A stretch of 64,000 nt of DNA from assembly GCA_019009955.1 (NCBI GenBank), contig CM032229.1, positions 9,298,501 through 9,362,500 of the forward strand, given 5' to 3'. Under the pieces are notes generated by a model. That model worked only from the letters and a program-made list of their open reading frames with translations. It was not told where the DNA came from and did no database searches. The position numbers and the translations under genes were made by a program. Source of the stretch: Riptortus pedestris. Lineage: Eukaryota; Arthropoda; Insecta; Hemiptera; Alydidae. The stretch's first letter is position 1. Every line of letters begins with the position of its first letter. Positions 22,130-35,005 of the stretch are shown here, piece by piece.

Positions 22130-22590
22130 AAAATTTGTTAAAAAATATCTTCCTGTGGAATCTTTATTATTAGTAATATACTACGGATATATTCATAATC
22201 GTATGGCGTATGGCGTTATGCATTGAGACAACTCAAAAAATCATATTTTAATAATTAAATTGCAAAAGAGAGCTATAAGGTTCATACACAACAGAAAATC
22301 GAGAGGCTCCTGACATCCACTTTTTAAGGAGTCAAAAAAGTTTGTGAAACAAGAAATGAACTTGTTTAGCAAAAATAGTATAACATATAATCATAAAATA
22401 ATACACAAGAATTTGCTTCAAACTCACGATTACAAACATAAATACTTCGCAAAAAGCCTATCATTTTCAAGAGTATATATTAAATCTGTTAAAAAATATT
22501 CTTTGTTTAAAAATAATTAAAAGAATTTCATGTATGAAAGATGAATACTGTCAAAAATGTTAATTATTAAATAAAACTACAAAATGTTTT
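22130..22590 (+). pseudogene. Jockey-like reverse transcriptase C-terminal relic
   Basis: Across several stops and frameshifts, the plus strand reads YYGYIHNRMAYGVMH, then KLQKRAIRFIHNRKSRG, HPLFKESKKV and later THDYKHKYF. This is the conserved segment downstream of the reverse-transcriptase catalytic core in jockey-type LINEs (Y-G-x-x-x-W, LQKRAxRxI, xHxxPLF, and a H-x-Y-x-T-R-x-K block). It is old and non-functional. Its downstream limit is unclear. Confidence 0.6.
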
Positions 22591-23374
22591 TTAGAATTTG
22601 ATCTAATTTTATAACAAATGTATTATATAACCAAGTAAAAATTGAATTCTATAATTTTTAATGAAGTTGATTGATTTAATATTAATAAATGGTTTACAGA
22701 TGACAGAACTATTTGGCATATCCTACTATGCTGGGATAACATTTAGTGGAAATTAACATATCTCACTTCAAACATTCAGATCCACTAGTGGGCTTTTAAC
22801 TTTAAGCTGCTACATCACTGATCATGTCTTGCTTTCGCGTGGACCCTCCTTTATGTGGGGTTGTTATTAATGGAACAATAGGGAATATAATGAATAAGAG
22901 ACGTCATCTATGGTGATGATGTCATAGTTTCGTCCTAGTTATGGCGTGTAGATGTGCTTTGGAGTACCGGTTACTTATGACCTCATTGGGTCGTGGATGT
23001 GCCGAAGAAGATGATGAGCACTAGTTATAGTGAGATAGTGTACGTCAGAATTAGGGAGGCAAGGAATGCAAATCCCTGTTAGAGAGTGGGGATTACAGCG
23101 CTCCCGGCGGAGTGTCGAGGTATTAATAAGTTTACCAGCACCAGCTGACTTAGTCGAGGATTACACACAGATTAGCTCCATCTACCGCCAACCATCTCCA
23201 TCTACTCTTCAGAATACTCAATTAGTTTGGATCAAAATAGATAAATCGCCCAATGAGAACAATATCAAAAGAGGCAAAGGGGCTCCAAATCTGACTAGAT
23301 TTCCCACCTGTTGGTAGTAACACACTTGTGATCTCATCTCACATCAAATTCACTGTTTCAATATTTTTTTATAT
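22591..23374. other. Intergenic DNA, nothing recognised
   Basis: Includes an 83-codon frame (23066-23317) with no known motif; its end overlaps a degenerate H end near 23300-23340. Confidence 0.4.
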
Positions 23375-23732
23375 AGTTTTACAATAGAGAAATTTCACGA
23401 GACCCAAACAGTTACGGAAACGGCCGAACTATCTTTTGGCGGAAACTCACTACTAGAACCAAAGTCAGCAGATCTCATCTGGTCCGTTATCCGCATACAC
23501 TTAATAAAAATGCAAATATCTCGGTTAATATTCAAGATAGAGAATAAATCTATATAATAATACTTATAGTAAATATAATTTGCAATTAGATTGAATCTAT
23601 ACAATTTTTCGATCCGTCGTATAGTATGGAGATATATCGAATTTTCGAAACTCAAAATGTCAAGTTTGGTAACGATCAAGCAAAATTTGCGACCGCTAGA
23701 GCGTTAACAGACAAATATTTATATATATATAT

Positions 23733-23769
<37 letters not shown>

Positions 23770-23900
23770 TATAATATTTAACGGACCTCGTTTTCGTCAT
23801 CTCCTGGGTAGGATCAATGGACATTTGAAGAAAAGTTTTGGATACCACGTCATGACTACGACCTCAAAATCTCATTTCCCTTAAGGGAAATCTGCTAAAA
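23375..23900 (+). mobile_element. H-family element, short form, left end missing
   Basis: Runs from TTTTACAATAGAGAAATTTC through ACGGAAACGGCCGAACTATC and the TA microsatellite (23721-23763, with imperfections) to AAGGGAAATCTGCTAAAA. The GTCCGTC end is not recognisable. Confidence 0.7.
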
Positions 23901-24059
23901 CCGTTGCGTAGAAGAGGTGTTACTGAAGGCAGAAAACAAGAAAGCACCAATAATTTTCTAATTATTGAGCTACGAAAAAATGCATAAAAAAACAATTGTT
24001 GATCATCAATAATTAATCAAGATTTGTTCAGTAATATTTTGTGATCCCGCACTTATTAT

Positions 24060-24520
24060 CGGAAATATTTTGAATTTCCAACCCCCCCCCTCTATTTAAT
24101 GTCCGATTTTTGTCAATATCAAATATGATGTTTAATAATGTTGATGTAAAATATCGAGTATGGTAATGATCAAATAAACATATTTGAAACAGGAACGTAA
24201 AATCTTAATAGAATACATCAATCCACAATGTCTCTTGAGAACAATATTTCCTATTCAAGAAATGGTACATGATATAAGTGTGTATTGCTATTGTGACTTG
24301 AATAGGAGTGGAGGTTTAATGAAAACTGAAAACTGAAAAATCCATATATCTCGGTTAATATTCATATTAAGATTTGCTTTATATAATTTTTAGTAAGTAG
24401 TAAAATAATGGAGATATTTGGAATTTTCAACATTCTCTCTCTAAACGCCGGTCAGCCGTTACCGAACTTGTTATTTCATTTAGGTTAAGATGCCTATATT
24501 TGGAGATTGGTAACGATAAA
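24060..24520 (+). mobile_element. H-family internal fragments
   Basis: Two successive stretches with the pyrimidine-rich CCCCCC tract, GGTTAATATTCA and CAGCCGTTACCGAACTTG landmarks. The right one is cut by a SINE at about 24524. Confidence 0.45.
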
Positions 24521-24523
24521 AAA

Positions 24524-24641
24524 AATGAGTTCGTCACTAAATGAATTCTTATTGTCCAGGCTGGAATCGAACTCACAATTCTAGGTTTACCACGTGAGAT
24601 TAAGGCCAACGCTTTAACCTGCATGGCTAATCTGAGCCCCT
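24524..24641 (-). mobile_element. SINE head fragment
   Basis: The tRNA-like head and start of the body (GGAATCGAACTCAC B-box complement, GATTAAGGCCAACGCTTTAA) inserted in H sequence after GGTAACGATAAA. The 3' body is missing. Confidence 0.7.
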
Positions 24642-24960
24642 GGGGTGATTTAAGTCCCACATAAACTTGAATTAAGAATATATTGGATAATAGTTTATAT
24701 AAATAAATAATGTGTGGGTTTAACGAAATACTAATCAAAGAAAACTAAATCATTTGTAGCTTATACAAATATTTATTCCCGCCCAAACAACAAGCAACAG
24801 TATTAATCATTAAACTATACTGGATCTTAATACATACAAGCAGTTATTCAAAGTAATGCTTTACTATACACACTTGTATACATAATATACATCTCTCGTG
24901 TTTCTATTATGTCAGGGTTTTCTGTCATTTCTATATTCCTAGATAAACCTTTCACCAGAG

Positions 24961-25032
24961 GCGATGGTGGTGTAATGGTGAGCATAGTTGCCTTCCAAGC
25001 AGTTGATCCGGGTTCGATTCCCGGCCATCGCA
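24961..25032 (+). tRNA. tRNA-Gly (anticodon TCC)
   Basis: Identical over 72 nt to the copies at 3865 and 28783, with full cloverleaf pairing and TCC anticodon. TTTT follows five bases after the gene. The flanks are alignable but diverged relative to the copy at 28783: upstream GATAAACCTTTCACC versus its counterpart, downstream TTTTATT...CATATATTTTTATTT. The 78- and 61-codon frames over this gene are its translations, not proteins. Confidence 0.93.
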
Positions 25033-25301
25033 CTCACTTTTATTCTATTTTTCCATATATTTTTATTTATCAGCTAGCACATATGTTTAAAATATTAATG
25101 AAGACGCAAGGTTATTATAGTAAGCTTTTGTGTCTAGCAATTTAGTGGTGAATGACCTGCCGAAATTTTATTGATTTTTTTTTCAGTGATAAAATATAAA
25201 TAATGTAACTAATACAGCGATAACAGGAAGATTTGTAATGATGAGTTGACTGTTTGAAGTTTAGACGGAATCCCCCAAGGTATCGCCTATGGCACATACT
25301 A

Positions 25302-25425
25302 TTAGCAGATTTCCCTTGAGGGAAATCAGCTATTGAGGTTGTACTCATGACGGAATTTTCGAAATTTTTCTTCAAATGTCCATCGATCCTACCTAGTAGA
25401 TGACGAAAATGAGGTCCATTCAAAA

Positions 25426-25493
<68 letters not shown>

Positions 25494-26273
25494 TATCGCT
25501 CTCGCGGGCGCACTTTTTGTTTCAGCGTTACGAAACTCGAGATTTAACCGTGGTATGTAAAAAGACAGATCAAGTTCGTTAATGGCTGAAATCGGACCAG
25601 AGGGAGGGGAGGTTTAAAGGGGGGATTTTCGAAAATTCCAAATATCTCCGTTATTATGCATCGGATCGAAAAAATCGTACAACCAATGTTATTGCAAATT
25701 AAATTTACTATAAATATTGTTATATACGTTTATTCTCTATCTTGAATATTAACCGAGATATTTGCAGTTTCAGTTTTTAGCAAACCGCCACTTCTACTCA
25801 TGTCACGTAAACAATACTCTGCTACATAATAAACCATATTATTGGAAGTTTAAATACCAAAAATTGTATTCAAGAGACCTTTATTACACAAGATACATGC
25901 AAATATGTCCCGGGGACCCCTCTTAACGTTTTGGAGTAAAATCTTATTGATTGAGATAACAATTATTTTGAATCATTATTAATTATAGTACTAGATATAG
26001 TAAATAGTTCTCAATAAAAAAATGCGTTATATTCTTAAATATTTCAGTAAGAGTTTTTCTTTCCAGTGTGAGCCGGGCCGGGCCCGTTTGTTTACATTTC
26101 TAACCTAACGCGCTTCCTGTCGGCAGGTTATTGAAATTGGATGAAACATTTCTTATTTCCGTTTGTATTTATTCACGGTGTCGTTGTGTTAGCAGTATGT
26201 ATATTTATCTATTACTAAACTTCCCGAGGGAAATCTGCTTAGTTTACGCAGCCCCTGCGTGACGGACTTTTTT
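25302..26273 (-). mobile_element. H-family element, long form, both ends present
   Basis: Starts TTAGCAGATTTCCCTTGAGG and ends CAGCCCCTGCGTGACGGACT, about 970 bp. After the shared short-form sequence and a long TA tract (25429-25487) it carries an extra segment with ACTCATGTCACGTAAACAAT, ACCATATTATTGGAAGTTTA and GGGACCCCTCTTAACGTTTT before the GTCCGTC end. It demonstrates the long form with intact termini. Confidence 0.75.
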
Positions 26274-26311
26274 AACTATTTGGACATGAGTTACAAGAAT
26301 AATCTCGGTTA

Positions 26312-26314
<3 letters not shown>

Positions 26315-26391
<77 letters not shown>
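26315..26391. repeat. (CT)n(AT)n compound microsatellite
   Basis: About 20 CT units followed directly by about 18 AT units, just outside the preceding H element. Confidence 0.95.
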
Positions 26392-26394
<3 letters not shown>

Positions 26395-27053
26395 TATTAT
26401 AAACAATATGAAGTGAGTAATAAACTGGAATGACAAAACTTATGTGAGTTGCGGATTGTTATTAGAGAGGTGGAAGGAAGGCTCATTGCCATTGGGTGTT
26501 TTATGAGTTGGGGGCAGAGGGTATATAGTGGTTCACCCCTAGACTGAATATTTCACTGTGGATGGGGCCCCACTAGGGGAAGGTTTTAATAATCAAGGAG
26601 TCTTCCGCCTTTTTTATATCTGCCACCCTTAGGCACGTCTGGTCAGGGCTAAATATTTACCTTTATAATGGGAGTCTTTATGGCCGATATCTCCTCCCCA
26701 CACTTTTATCATAAAGGACCCCCAACCCTCTTTATTGACTACTAACTTTTTCCAAGTCGCCCTTCCTGAATGGCTAATGCTCTCCAAGTATCCCTTACCA
26801 CATCATATATTCCAAGAGTATAAACGAAACTCTGAGTTAGCACAAACCCCAAATTAAAACTTTACCTCAATTTAATTTAAACTTTTTATTTTGTATTTAT
26901 TTATTTATTCTGTATCTACTCAGGAAAACCATTGTTAGTGCCTTCCTTGATTATGCATATTAAGTTTTGTAATGTCAAATAATATTAAAACATTTGGAAT
27001 AAATTTTCCTTCCTTTAAAAATCTTTTTTAAGAATCTTCAATAGTATCCCCAT
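26392..27053. other. Intergenic DNA, nothing recognised
   Basis: More GC-containing at 26500-26780 but no reading frame or RNA signal. Confidence 0.4.
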
Positions 27054-27165
27054 TTCTAGCCAGGGTGGGATAAAATCCTTAGCCAGACCTTAGCTAGAAA
27101 AGGGCGGTAGCATATAGATAACCCGTCCCAATTAGAAGAAGTTGTACAAAGTTGACGTTAATAAA
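27054..27165 (+). mobile_element. SINE 3' body with a small inverted head-on fragment
   Basis: 27075-27165 is the SINE 3' body in plus orientation (AGAAAAGGGCGGTAGC, ATAGATAACCCGTCCCAATT). It is preceded by TTTCTAGCCAGGGTGGGATA (27055-27074), the same body in opposite orientation. The head is absent. Confidence 0.6.
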
Positions 27166-27590
27166 TTATTTATTTTATGAATTTATACAGAAGCAACTAG
27201 GCGATTTGGATCAAAATTTAACAATGTTAAATATAAACAAAATAATAGAGAAATAACAAAAACTGAACCAACAAATAAAAAAATAGACACAATAAATAAA
27301 CATTAGTAATATAGACAACAAATAAACATTAGTCTAGTAATAAAGACAACAATATTAAATGTTTTTATTAAAAAAAAATATGTATACAAGTATACTTATA
27401 TTATTTTAATTGTTGAAAATTATATTGTATTTCCCACACATATTTGAGTCAATATCAAAAAGGAGAGAGGTTAAATTGTGTAAAACAAATTCAACTTTTG
27501 AAGGTCTTGTCCGCTACTGCCTGTAAGAGGTTTGTACATGTTATGTGAACTCTCAAAGTGTTAAATGTTCCTGCAGTTAGTCAGTATGTG
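27166..27590 (-). mobile_element. LINE 3' UTR fragment
   Basis: Read leftward: a short remnant of the coding end (CTGACTAACTGCAGGAAC, the counterpart of the LTDC block) near 27590, then an AT-rich 3' UTR to a T-rich tail region at about 27160. Confidence 0.4.
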
Positions 27591-28024
27591 TGTTAATAAA
27601 TAATGAATATCATATGAATATAAAATTTATAAAGTTATTATTTTATCAATGAAAACTTTTATAATCGGAAATCATCAGAATGTATGAAGTCAGTCATAAA
27701 ATACTATTATTTATTACTTTAGTGTCACGCAATTGGAGCGAATTACACCCTTTATGAACGTTGTTAAATGTAATTAATTTCCAGTTGCTGCTGGTCGACA
27801 TTAATTGTGGAAAGTTAAAAAAAAAAAAAAAGGAATAAAAAGTATAAAAACTAGCAAGAAATAGTTAAACACAAATTATAAAAAGATAGGACAGGAATAA
27901 TCAACAAAAGAGAAAAAAAAACACAAAACACATTAAATTCAAAATCGAAAAATATCTTATAAAATATCCAGAAACCAAAATAACTTAGACATAACGGAGA
28001 GTAGTAATTTATAAGTACAATTTT

Positions 28025-28379
28025 ATTATTTCTCAATTTTATTTTTTTACTTTATTTTAATCCCAATTGTTAAAATTAAAAATATTAAATATATATGCAA
28101 TATTAATATATGCATAAAGACAATTGGTATATTAGGTAAAAGTTTCAAAAATCTTACTCAATCATTCACACACATACATGTACTAACTCTCAACCACACA
28201 CAACGATGCACTCACAAAGTAATACAAAATGTAATTTTGCATTGCATTTAGTATAGCAGTGTATTGGAATTTAATCTGTATGACTATACTTTTCTAGAAA
28301 TAGGAAGAGGGTGAGTATGCATAGATGTTCTTGTTTTAAATATGTTAACAAAGGCCCAGATGGTTAGTTTTATCCTTTA
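28025..28379 (-). mobile_element. Probable LINE 3' UTR
   Basis: AT-rich stretch directly downstream, in element orientation, of the LINE relic at 28380-28560. No clear 3' tail identified. 27591-28024 holds nothing recognisable. Confidence 0.35.
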
Positions 28380-28560
28380 GTTGTTGTTCCCGATTGTATG
28401 GTAGGTCCATATTATCTGGTCTTCTGGAGTCAGTAAGTGTTTTATAGGGGGTAGTCTATTACATTGGGAACAAGTTGGTGGTTTTTGCCATGAGGTACTT
28501 ATGTATTAGACGGGAATGGCCATATCGCAGTCAAACAAGAACCACCTCTTCTCTTCTTGA
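28380..28560 (-). pseudogene. LINE ORF2 C-terminal relic
   Basis: The minus strand gives LRYGHSRLIHKYLMAKTTNL, stops in the expected Cys/His region, then a KTLTDSRRPDNMDLPYN segment. These are the diverged equivalents of LRIGHSLLIHSY and LTDSRLREHLNLPND at 17557-17805. Confidence 0.6.
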
Positions 28561-28782
28561 ACATAAAATATAGACATTCTGCTAAATATTGATTTACAAA
28601 ATTGGCCATTCAACACAATGGCTTTCTCTTAGAGATTTCCCAATTGGACACATTCCTCCTCATTCTCCTCTTTCCGCCATTCGCTGCTAAAATACAGGAC
28701 ACATACATCATTAACATATTAAACTTTTGTGCTGGATGATACATAAAAATAAAAATATATGTAAAAATAAAATAAAAGTAAG

Positions 28783-28854
28783 TGCGATGGCCGGGAATCG
28801 AACCCGGATCAACTGCTTGGAAGGCAACTATGCTCACCATTACACCACCATCGC
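28783..28854 (-). tRNA. tRNA-Gly (anticodon TCC)
   Basis: Identical 72-nt sequence to the other two copies. TTTT occurs within six bases downstream on the minus strand. It shares diverged flanks with the gene at 24961, in inverted orientation about 3.8 kb away. Confidence 0.93.
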
Positions 28855-28861
28855 CTCCGGT

Positions 28862-30332
<1,471 letters not shown>

Positions 30333-30903
30333 GGGCTGCGTAAACTAAGCAGATTTCCCACGTGGTTTTACAATAGAGAAATTTGATCTTTCAGTCAATT
30401 TTAATAACCTCCCTGCGTAGAGCGTCTGAATTGTAAATAAACAGATATGCCAACCGCTCAGATATGAACAGATAGGTAGAAATATTCTTCACCGGGAAGA
30501 AAAACAATATACATCTGTAAATAACATGCATGTTCATTTTATTGAAATTTTTTTAATAAATCTAGTACTGTAATGTATAATGAATCAGGATAACTATTAT
30601 CTAAATCAATCGAATTTAAGTAGTCCAAGAACAGAAGAAGGGGGGGGGGTTAACAGAATGTATTTGCATGTGTATCACAAAGTAATAGTTCAATGAACCC
30701 CATATTTGGTATTTAATCTTGGAATGAAGTGGTTTATAATATCATAGTTCTTTTTTTAATATGACGTGAATAGAAGTGGGGGTTTACTGATGGCCGAAAA
30801 CTAAAATATGGAAATATCTCGGTTAATATTCAATATAGAGAATATATTTATATTAAAACATTTAAGAACATTACATCTGCAAAAAGATTGAGTCTATACA
30901 ATT

Positions 30904-31111
30904 ATTAATTAACGTCCACTTTTTGCGACTTAGGCTAGTTGGGACGGGTTATCTACAGGTTACCACCCTTTTCTAGCCAGGGTGGGACTAAGGATTTTAT
31001 TTAATGAATTCCGTCACTAAATAAATTCCTCTGCCCAGACGGGAATCGAACTCGCCACTCTAGGTTTACTATGTGAGATTAAGGTCAACGCTTTAACTCA
31101 CATGGCTATAG
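30904..31111 (-). mobile_element. SINE copy inside an H element
   Basis: Body (AACGTCCACTTTTTGCGACT, GGTTACCACCCTTTTCTAGC) and tRNA-like head (GGGAATCGAACTCGCC B-box complement). Nearly full-length; the head end is degraded. Confidence 0.75.
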
Positions 31112-31248
31112 CGGTGTGATGATTTTTCGGTTAAAATCATAACAACGGAGATAATTCGAATTTTCGAAATTCCCCGTAACTAACCCCTCCACCCCCACTG
31201 ACCGAGTTTAACCGTTAACTAACTTGATCTTCATTTTTACATAAAACG

Positions 31249-31827
31249 TTTTAGCAGATTTCTCTCAAGGGAAATCAGCTATTGAGGTTGTACTCATGAC
31301 GGATTTTCGAAATTTTTCTTCAAATGTCCATCGATCCTACCTAGTAGATGACGAAAATGAGCTTCGTTCAAAACTGTATATATATATGTCTGTTACCGCT
31401 CTAGTGGTCGAGTATTTTGTTTGATCGTTACCAAACTCGATATTTAGTCGTTTTATGTAAAATGAAAGATCAAGTTCCTTTACGACTAAAATCGGACCAG
31501 TGGGAGGAGGGGGTTTAGAGGGGAGGATTTTCGATAATTCGAAATATCTGCGTTACTTCTTCTTGGATCGAAAATTTTTACAGAATTAATCTTATTGTAA
31601 ATTAAATTTACTATAAATATTGTTATATACATTTATTCTATATCTTGAATATTAACAGAGATATTTGCATTTTTATTAAATCTGGGCGGCTAACGGACGA
31701 AGTGACTTTCCTGCCAAAAGCTAGTTCGGCCGTTTCATTAACTGCTCGGCTCTCGTGAAATTTCTCTATTGTAAATCTTTACGTGGGAAATCTGCTTAGT
31801 TTACGCAGCCCCTGCGTGACGGACTTT
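31249..31827 (-). mobile_element. H-family element, short form, complete, nested
   Basis: Starts TTTTAGCAGATTTCTCTCAA and ends CAGCCCCTGCGTGACGGACT. All landmarks are present, with only a short TA tract. TTTA occurs at both junctions, so a 4-base (or TT-centred) target event is possible. Confidence 0.78.
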
Positions 31828-32022
31828 ATATATGGTGTTTGGTAACGATCAGACTAACATTGTGAAAGCTGGAACTTTAACAGACATATAAATAACATTT
31901 TGAATGGACCCAATTTCCATCTCGTGGATAGGATCGATGGACTATTTGAAACATTTTTCGAAATACCCATCATGAGTACGACCTCAATTGCTTACTTCTC
32001 CTACGGGGAATTTGCTAAAAAA

Positions 32023-33523
32023 AAATGTTGAAGGGTCATTGAAAATTAACAGAGAAATTATCAGTGGGGCAGAACGAATATAAAATTTTGAATTAAAAAC
32101 GTCTCATGTTCAGTGAAAATTGACGCAAGTTGCCAGAACTGAGGATTTTTTCCACTCATCGAATTATTACTGAATATTTTAATATTACAACCAAATTATT
32201 TATTTCACAAATTAAATTAAACAGTATTTTATGAATTATAAATTGAGTGTTTTCTTTATTGCAATTTGTGCTATCCTTCCATCTATGGAATTGGTTAATC
32301 GTTTGATTGATTATAAATGCTGTTGTGCCAAAAAAAAAAAAAAATCATTCCAACAATTCAGGATATCGTGAGCATTTTAATCAATTTATAAATCACTTTA
32401 CTTCCCGCTCCGTTGGTAAATTTAATCCCCGAGTATATTAAGCAAACACTCGCGATATTCCAAATTATTTGTATAAAATAACAATTTCCCTGTGCGGTTA
32501 TAAATGGGTGTATTGATAAGGGATTTGAAGTTTTCCAGGAAAAGGGATTATACCCACATTAGTATGTTACTGGAGCGGAAATGATATGGGGATGTTATTG
32601 ATGGCTAGCATGAATCCAATAGATTTACACGCCATAGAGATAACCGAATCATGGGTAGCTCGCTTCTCTTTTAAAACCTCTTTTTCGGATGAGAGAATAT
32701 TTGAGGGGAAATTTATTCAGGCTGCCAAATTATTTGTAAACGTTTAAATTATACCGGATTTTCCTTAAACTAAATAAGCTATTGATCCTGCCCAGTAGAT
32801 GGGAAAATGAAGCCCAATTCAATTGAAGTATACAGCTCAACCGACCAAAATATTTTCATCCTTTTGCAAAGTGAAGGAAGTATGGTGAACATTTTCATTT
32901 TTCGTACTTCAAATCAGTACATGTTAAGGTCTATGCATATACACTCAGCTTGATAAACTAAAGAGTCTTCGCAGGGGCTCCGTTAACTTAGCAGATTTTC
33001 TACTTGAAGTTTTACGATTAATAAATCTATATACTTCTAAAACTTAGCTTCAGCGTGAATATTAAGTGAACAAATACAAATGATAACAAGAAATATCTCT
33101 GGAATATGCTGGATGGTAGAGGAACCAATTGATCAGGATGGGGTTAGTATGGGGTTTTTGCTTATTTTTTACATGTTTCTTACAGTTCCTCTGGGTAGTT
33201 TTTTTTCCGAGGTTCTCACTGTGATATAAATCTGAAATTTAGGTAGTTTTTAGTTTTTAATTTTATTTATAGTTTTTGACATATGCTTACCGTTGTTTGT
33301 TTTTATTATTTGACTTGTTATTAATTTTTTTGATTGTTTTGGCTTTAATTTATAGTAGTTGACTAGGATTAGATTTTATATTTTTATTAGTTGACTAGTT
33401 TTAAGAATTAACATTGTTTTTATATTGTGTTTGTTTGTTTTTGTTTTTTATGACTGTTGTCTATTTTGCTTTTTGGCCATGCTGTGAATGTTAAATTAAC
33501 TCGAGGTTTGTGTTTGTCAGCAG
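32023..33523. other. Intergenic DNA, nothing recognised
   Basis: No gene or classified repeat. 33180-33480 is strongly T-rich on the plus strand and may be a retroelement UTR leading into the motif at 33524. Confidence 0.4.
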
Positions 33524-33556
33524 GCACTGAGGATGGAGCATTGACTCCGAAAGTGC
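33524..33556 (+). other. Structured motif CTGAGGATG...CCGAAAGTGC
   Basis: GCAC and GTGC close a stem. Inside, GGAG and CTCC form a second stem, leaving TGAGGA opposite GAAA. Related motifs occur at 37087-37127 (minus) and 52476-52504. Motifs of this kind recur in retroelement UTRs; the function is not known to me. Confidence 0.4.
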
Positions 33557-33839
33557 ACTCTGCATTATATTAAAAAACTGTAGAGGACTGAAATTGATCT
33601 AAATATAACATATTAATTTTATTGAAACTATTACTACATCTAGTACTGTAGTTCATAATGAATCAGAATAATTTTCATCTGAATCAGTGTAATTGTTGTA
33701 ATCCCAGAACAAAAGATGGTCGTTTGGTTTATCAGAATGTATTTGCATGTATGTAACTTAGAAAAAATTTATGGAACTGAATATTTGGTATTTTGCCTTG
33801 GAAAGAGGCGCTTCAAAATATTTAAGCATATTCTTATCG

Positions 33840-34218
33840 GGCGATGACAAAGCAAGGGGGTATACTCAAGGCTGAAAACAAAACAATCCCAACATTTTTT
33901 TTAATATTCAAGATAGATAGAATGTATATAGCTATAGTTATAGGTAATTCAATTTTCATTAAGATTGGTTCTTTGAAACTTGACCGACTTATAATAACGG
34001 AGGTACTTCGAATTTTCAAAATTATCCCCTTTTAAACTCCCCGGTTCGATTTGAGCCGTTAACGAACTTGATCTTTAGTTATCCATGAAACAATTTAGTA
34101 AAAAGAAGACGAAAATTACGATCACTAGAGCGGTAATAGACAGGTATATATAAATATACTATACTATATATGTATATATATATCTCAATACCCGACTTTC
34201 CTTAATGGAAATCTGCTA
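33840..34218 (+). mobile_element. H-family element, left-truncated
   Basis: Runs through AATATTCAAGATAGATAGAA, ATAATAACGGAGGTACTTCG, GAGCCGTTAACGAACTTGAT and GATCACTAGAGCGGTAATAG to a short TA tract and TCCTTAATGGAAATCTGCTA. Confidence 0.6.
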
Positions 34219-35001
34219 AAAACGTATATCTTTAGAATGTTGAGATTTCATATTACGAACAGTTTCGCTATTTGGGTATTTTTCGCTTCGTCTCGCCAGT
34301 TACTTTTAGTAATACCATTTATCTTAAATGATTATATAATTTTAAATAACAGATGGTTTTAGCAAAATAAATAAACCAGCATTATTAATATACCTTATTA
34401 ATAAATTATTCTGGGCTTCAAAAGTTTGAAATATCATTTACTATAACTTTCAACAAATCATCAAAGCCTTCTTGCCTTTTCCTCCAGATAAATTAGCAGT
34501 GGTAGGAATCTTATAATTCACGATTTGTACCAGGTTGTATTTTATTTCTTCTTTTTACTGAAGGCTACAGTATGCGCTCCCAATATTGGGTTTTCACTAT
34601 GATTTACAGTCTAATGTGTATATTACGTTCAAGGTTTAACCTTAAATTTCAAATATGCTTTCCATAGATCTGATAGTGCCAGGTCGAATAGATTCCTTAA
34701 TGCATTTCAATGATGTTTCTGTTTGGCACTGCACAAATAAAGCATTTCTTTTGTTTCTCAGCGCATGCATCCGAATACACACTGTTGTGGGTATATTTTA
34801 AATGCATTATGTTTTTCTTTGGTGTAACATCATTCACCAATTTCCATAGTCATTCCAGTACCTCTTATTGTTATTAGATCTTCTATTGAACAGTGAGCAC
34901 AAACCTCTCGTAGATAATTCGTAAAGTTGGTATTGGTTTCTGGTGGCATACTCAGTTCATCACGACAGCATGAAGTTTTGGTATTTTTTTTTTGTCCAAG
35001 A
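34219..35001. other. Intergenic DNA, nothing recognised
   Basis: AT-rich with no supported feature. Confidence 0.45.
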
Positions 35002-35005
35002 ATAT

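Larger units (their letters stand above)
30341..32022 (+). mobile_element. Outer H-family element with nested SINE and inverted H
   Basis: Starts GGGCTGCGTAAACTAAGCAG at the GTCCGTC end and finishes GGGGAATTTGCTAAAA. It is interrupted twice: by a SINE (30904-31111) after GAGTCTATACAATT, and by a complete H element in the opposite orientation (31249-31827) after ACATAAAACG. Host sequence continues in the right order after each insertion (GTAAC...GGAG and TGGTGTTTGGTAACGATCAG). Confidence 0.7.

Noticed and set aside
24848..25145. Open frames over the tRNA-Gly genes (also 28610-29021), e.g. MRWPGIEPGSTAWKATML
   Set aside because: They are translations of the tRNA sequence itself, a known annotation artefact.
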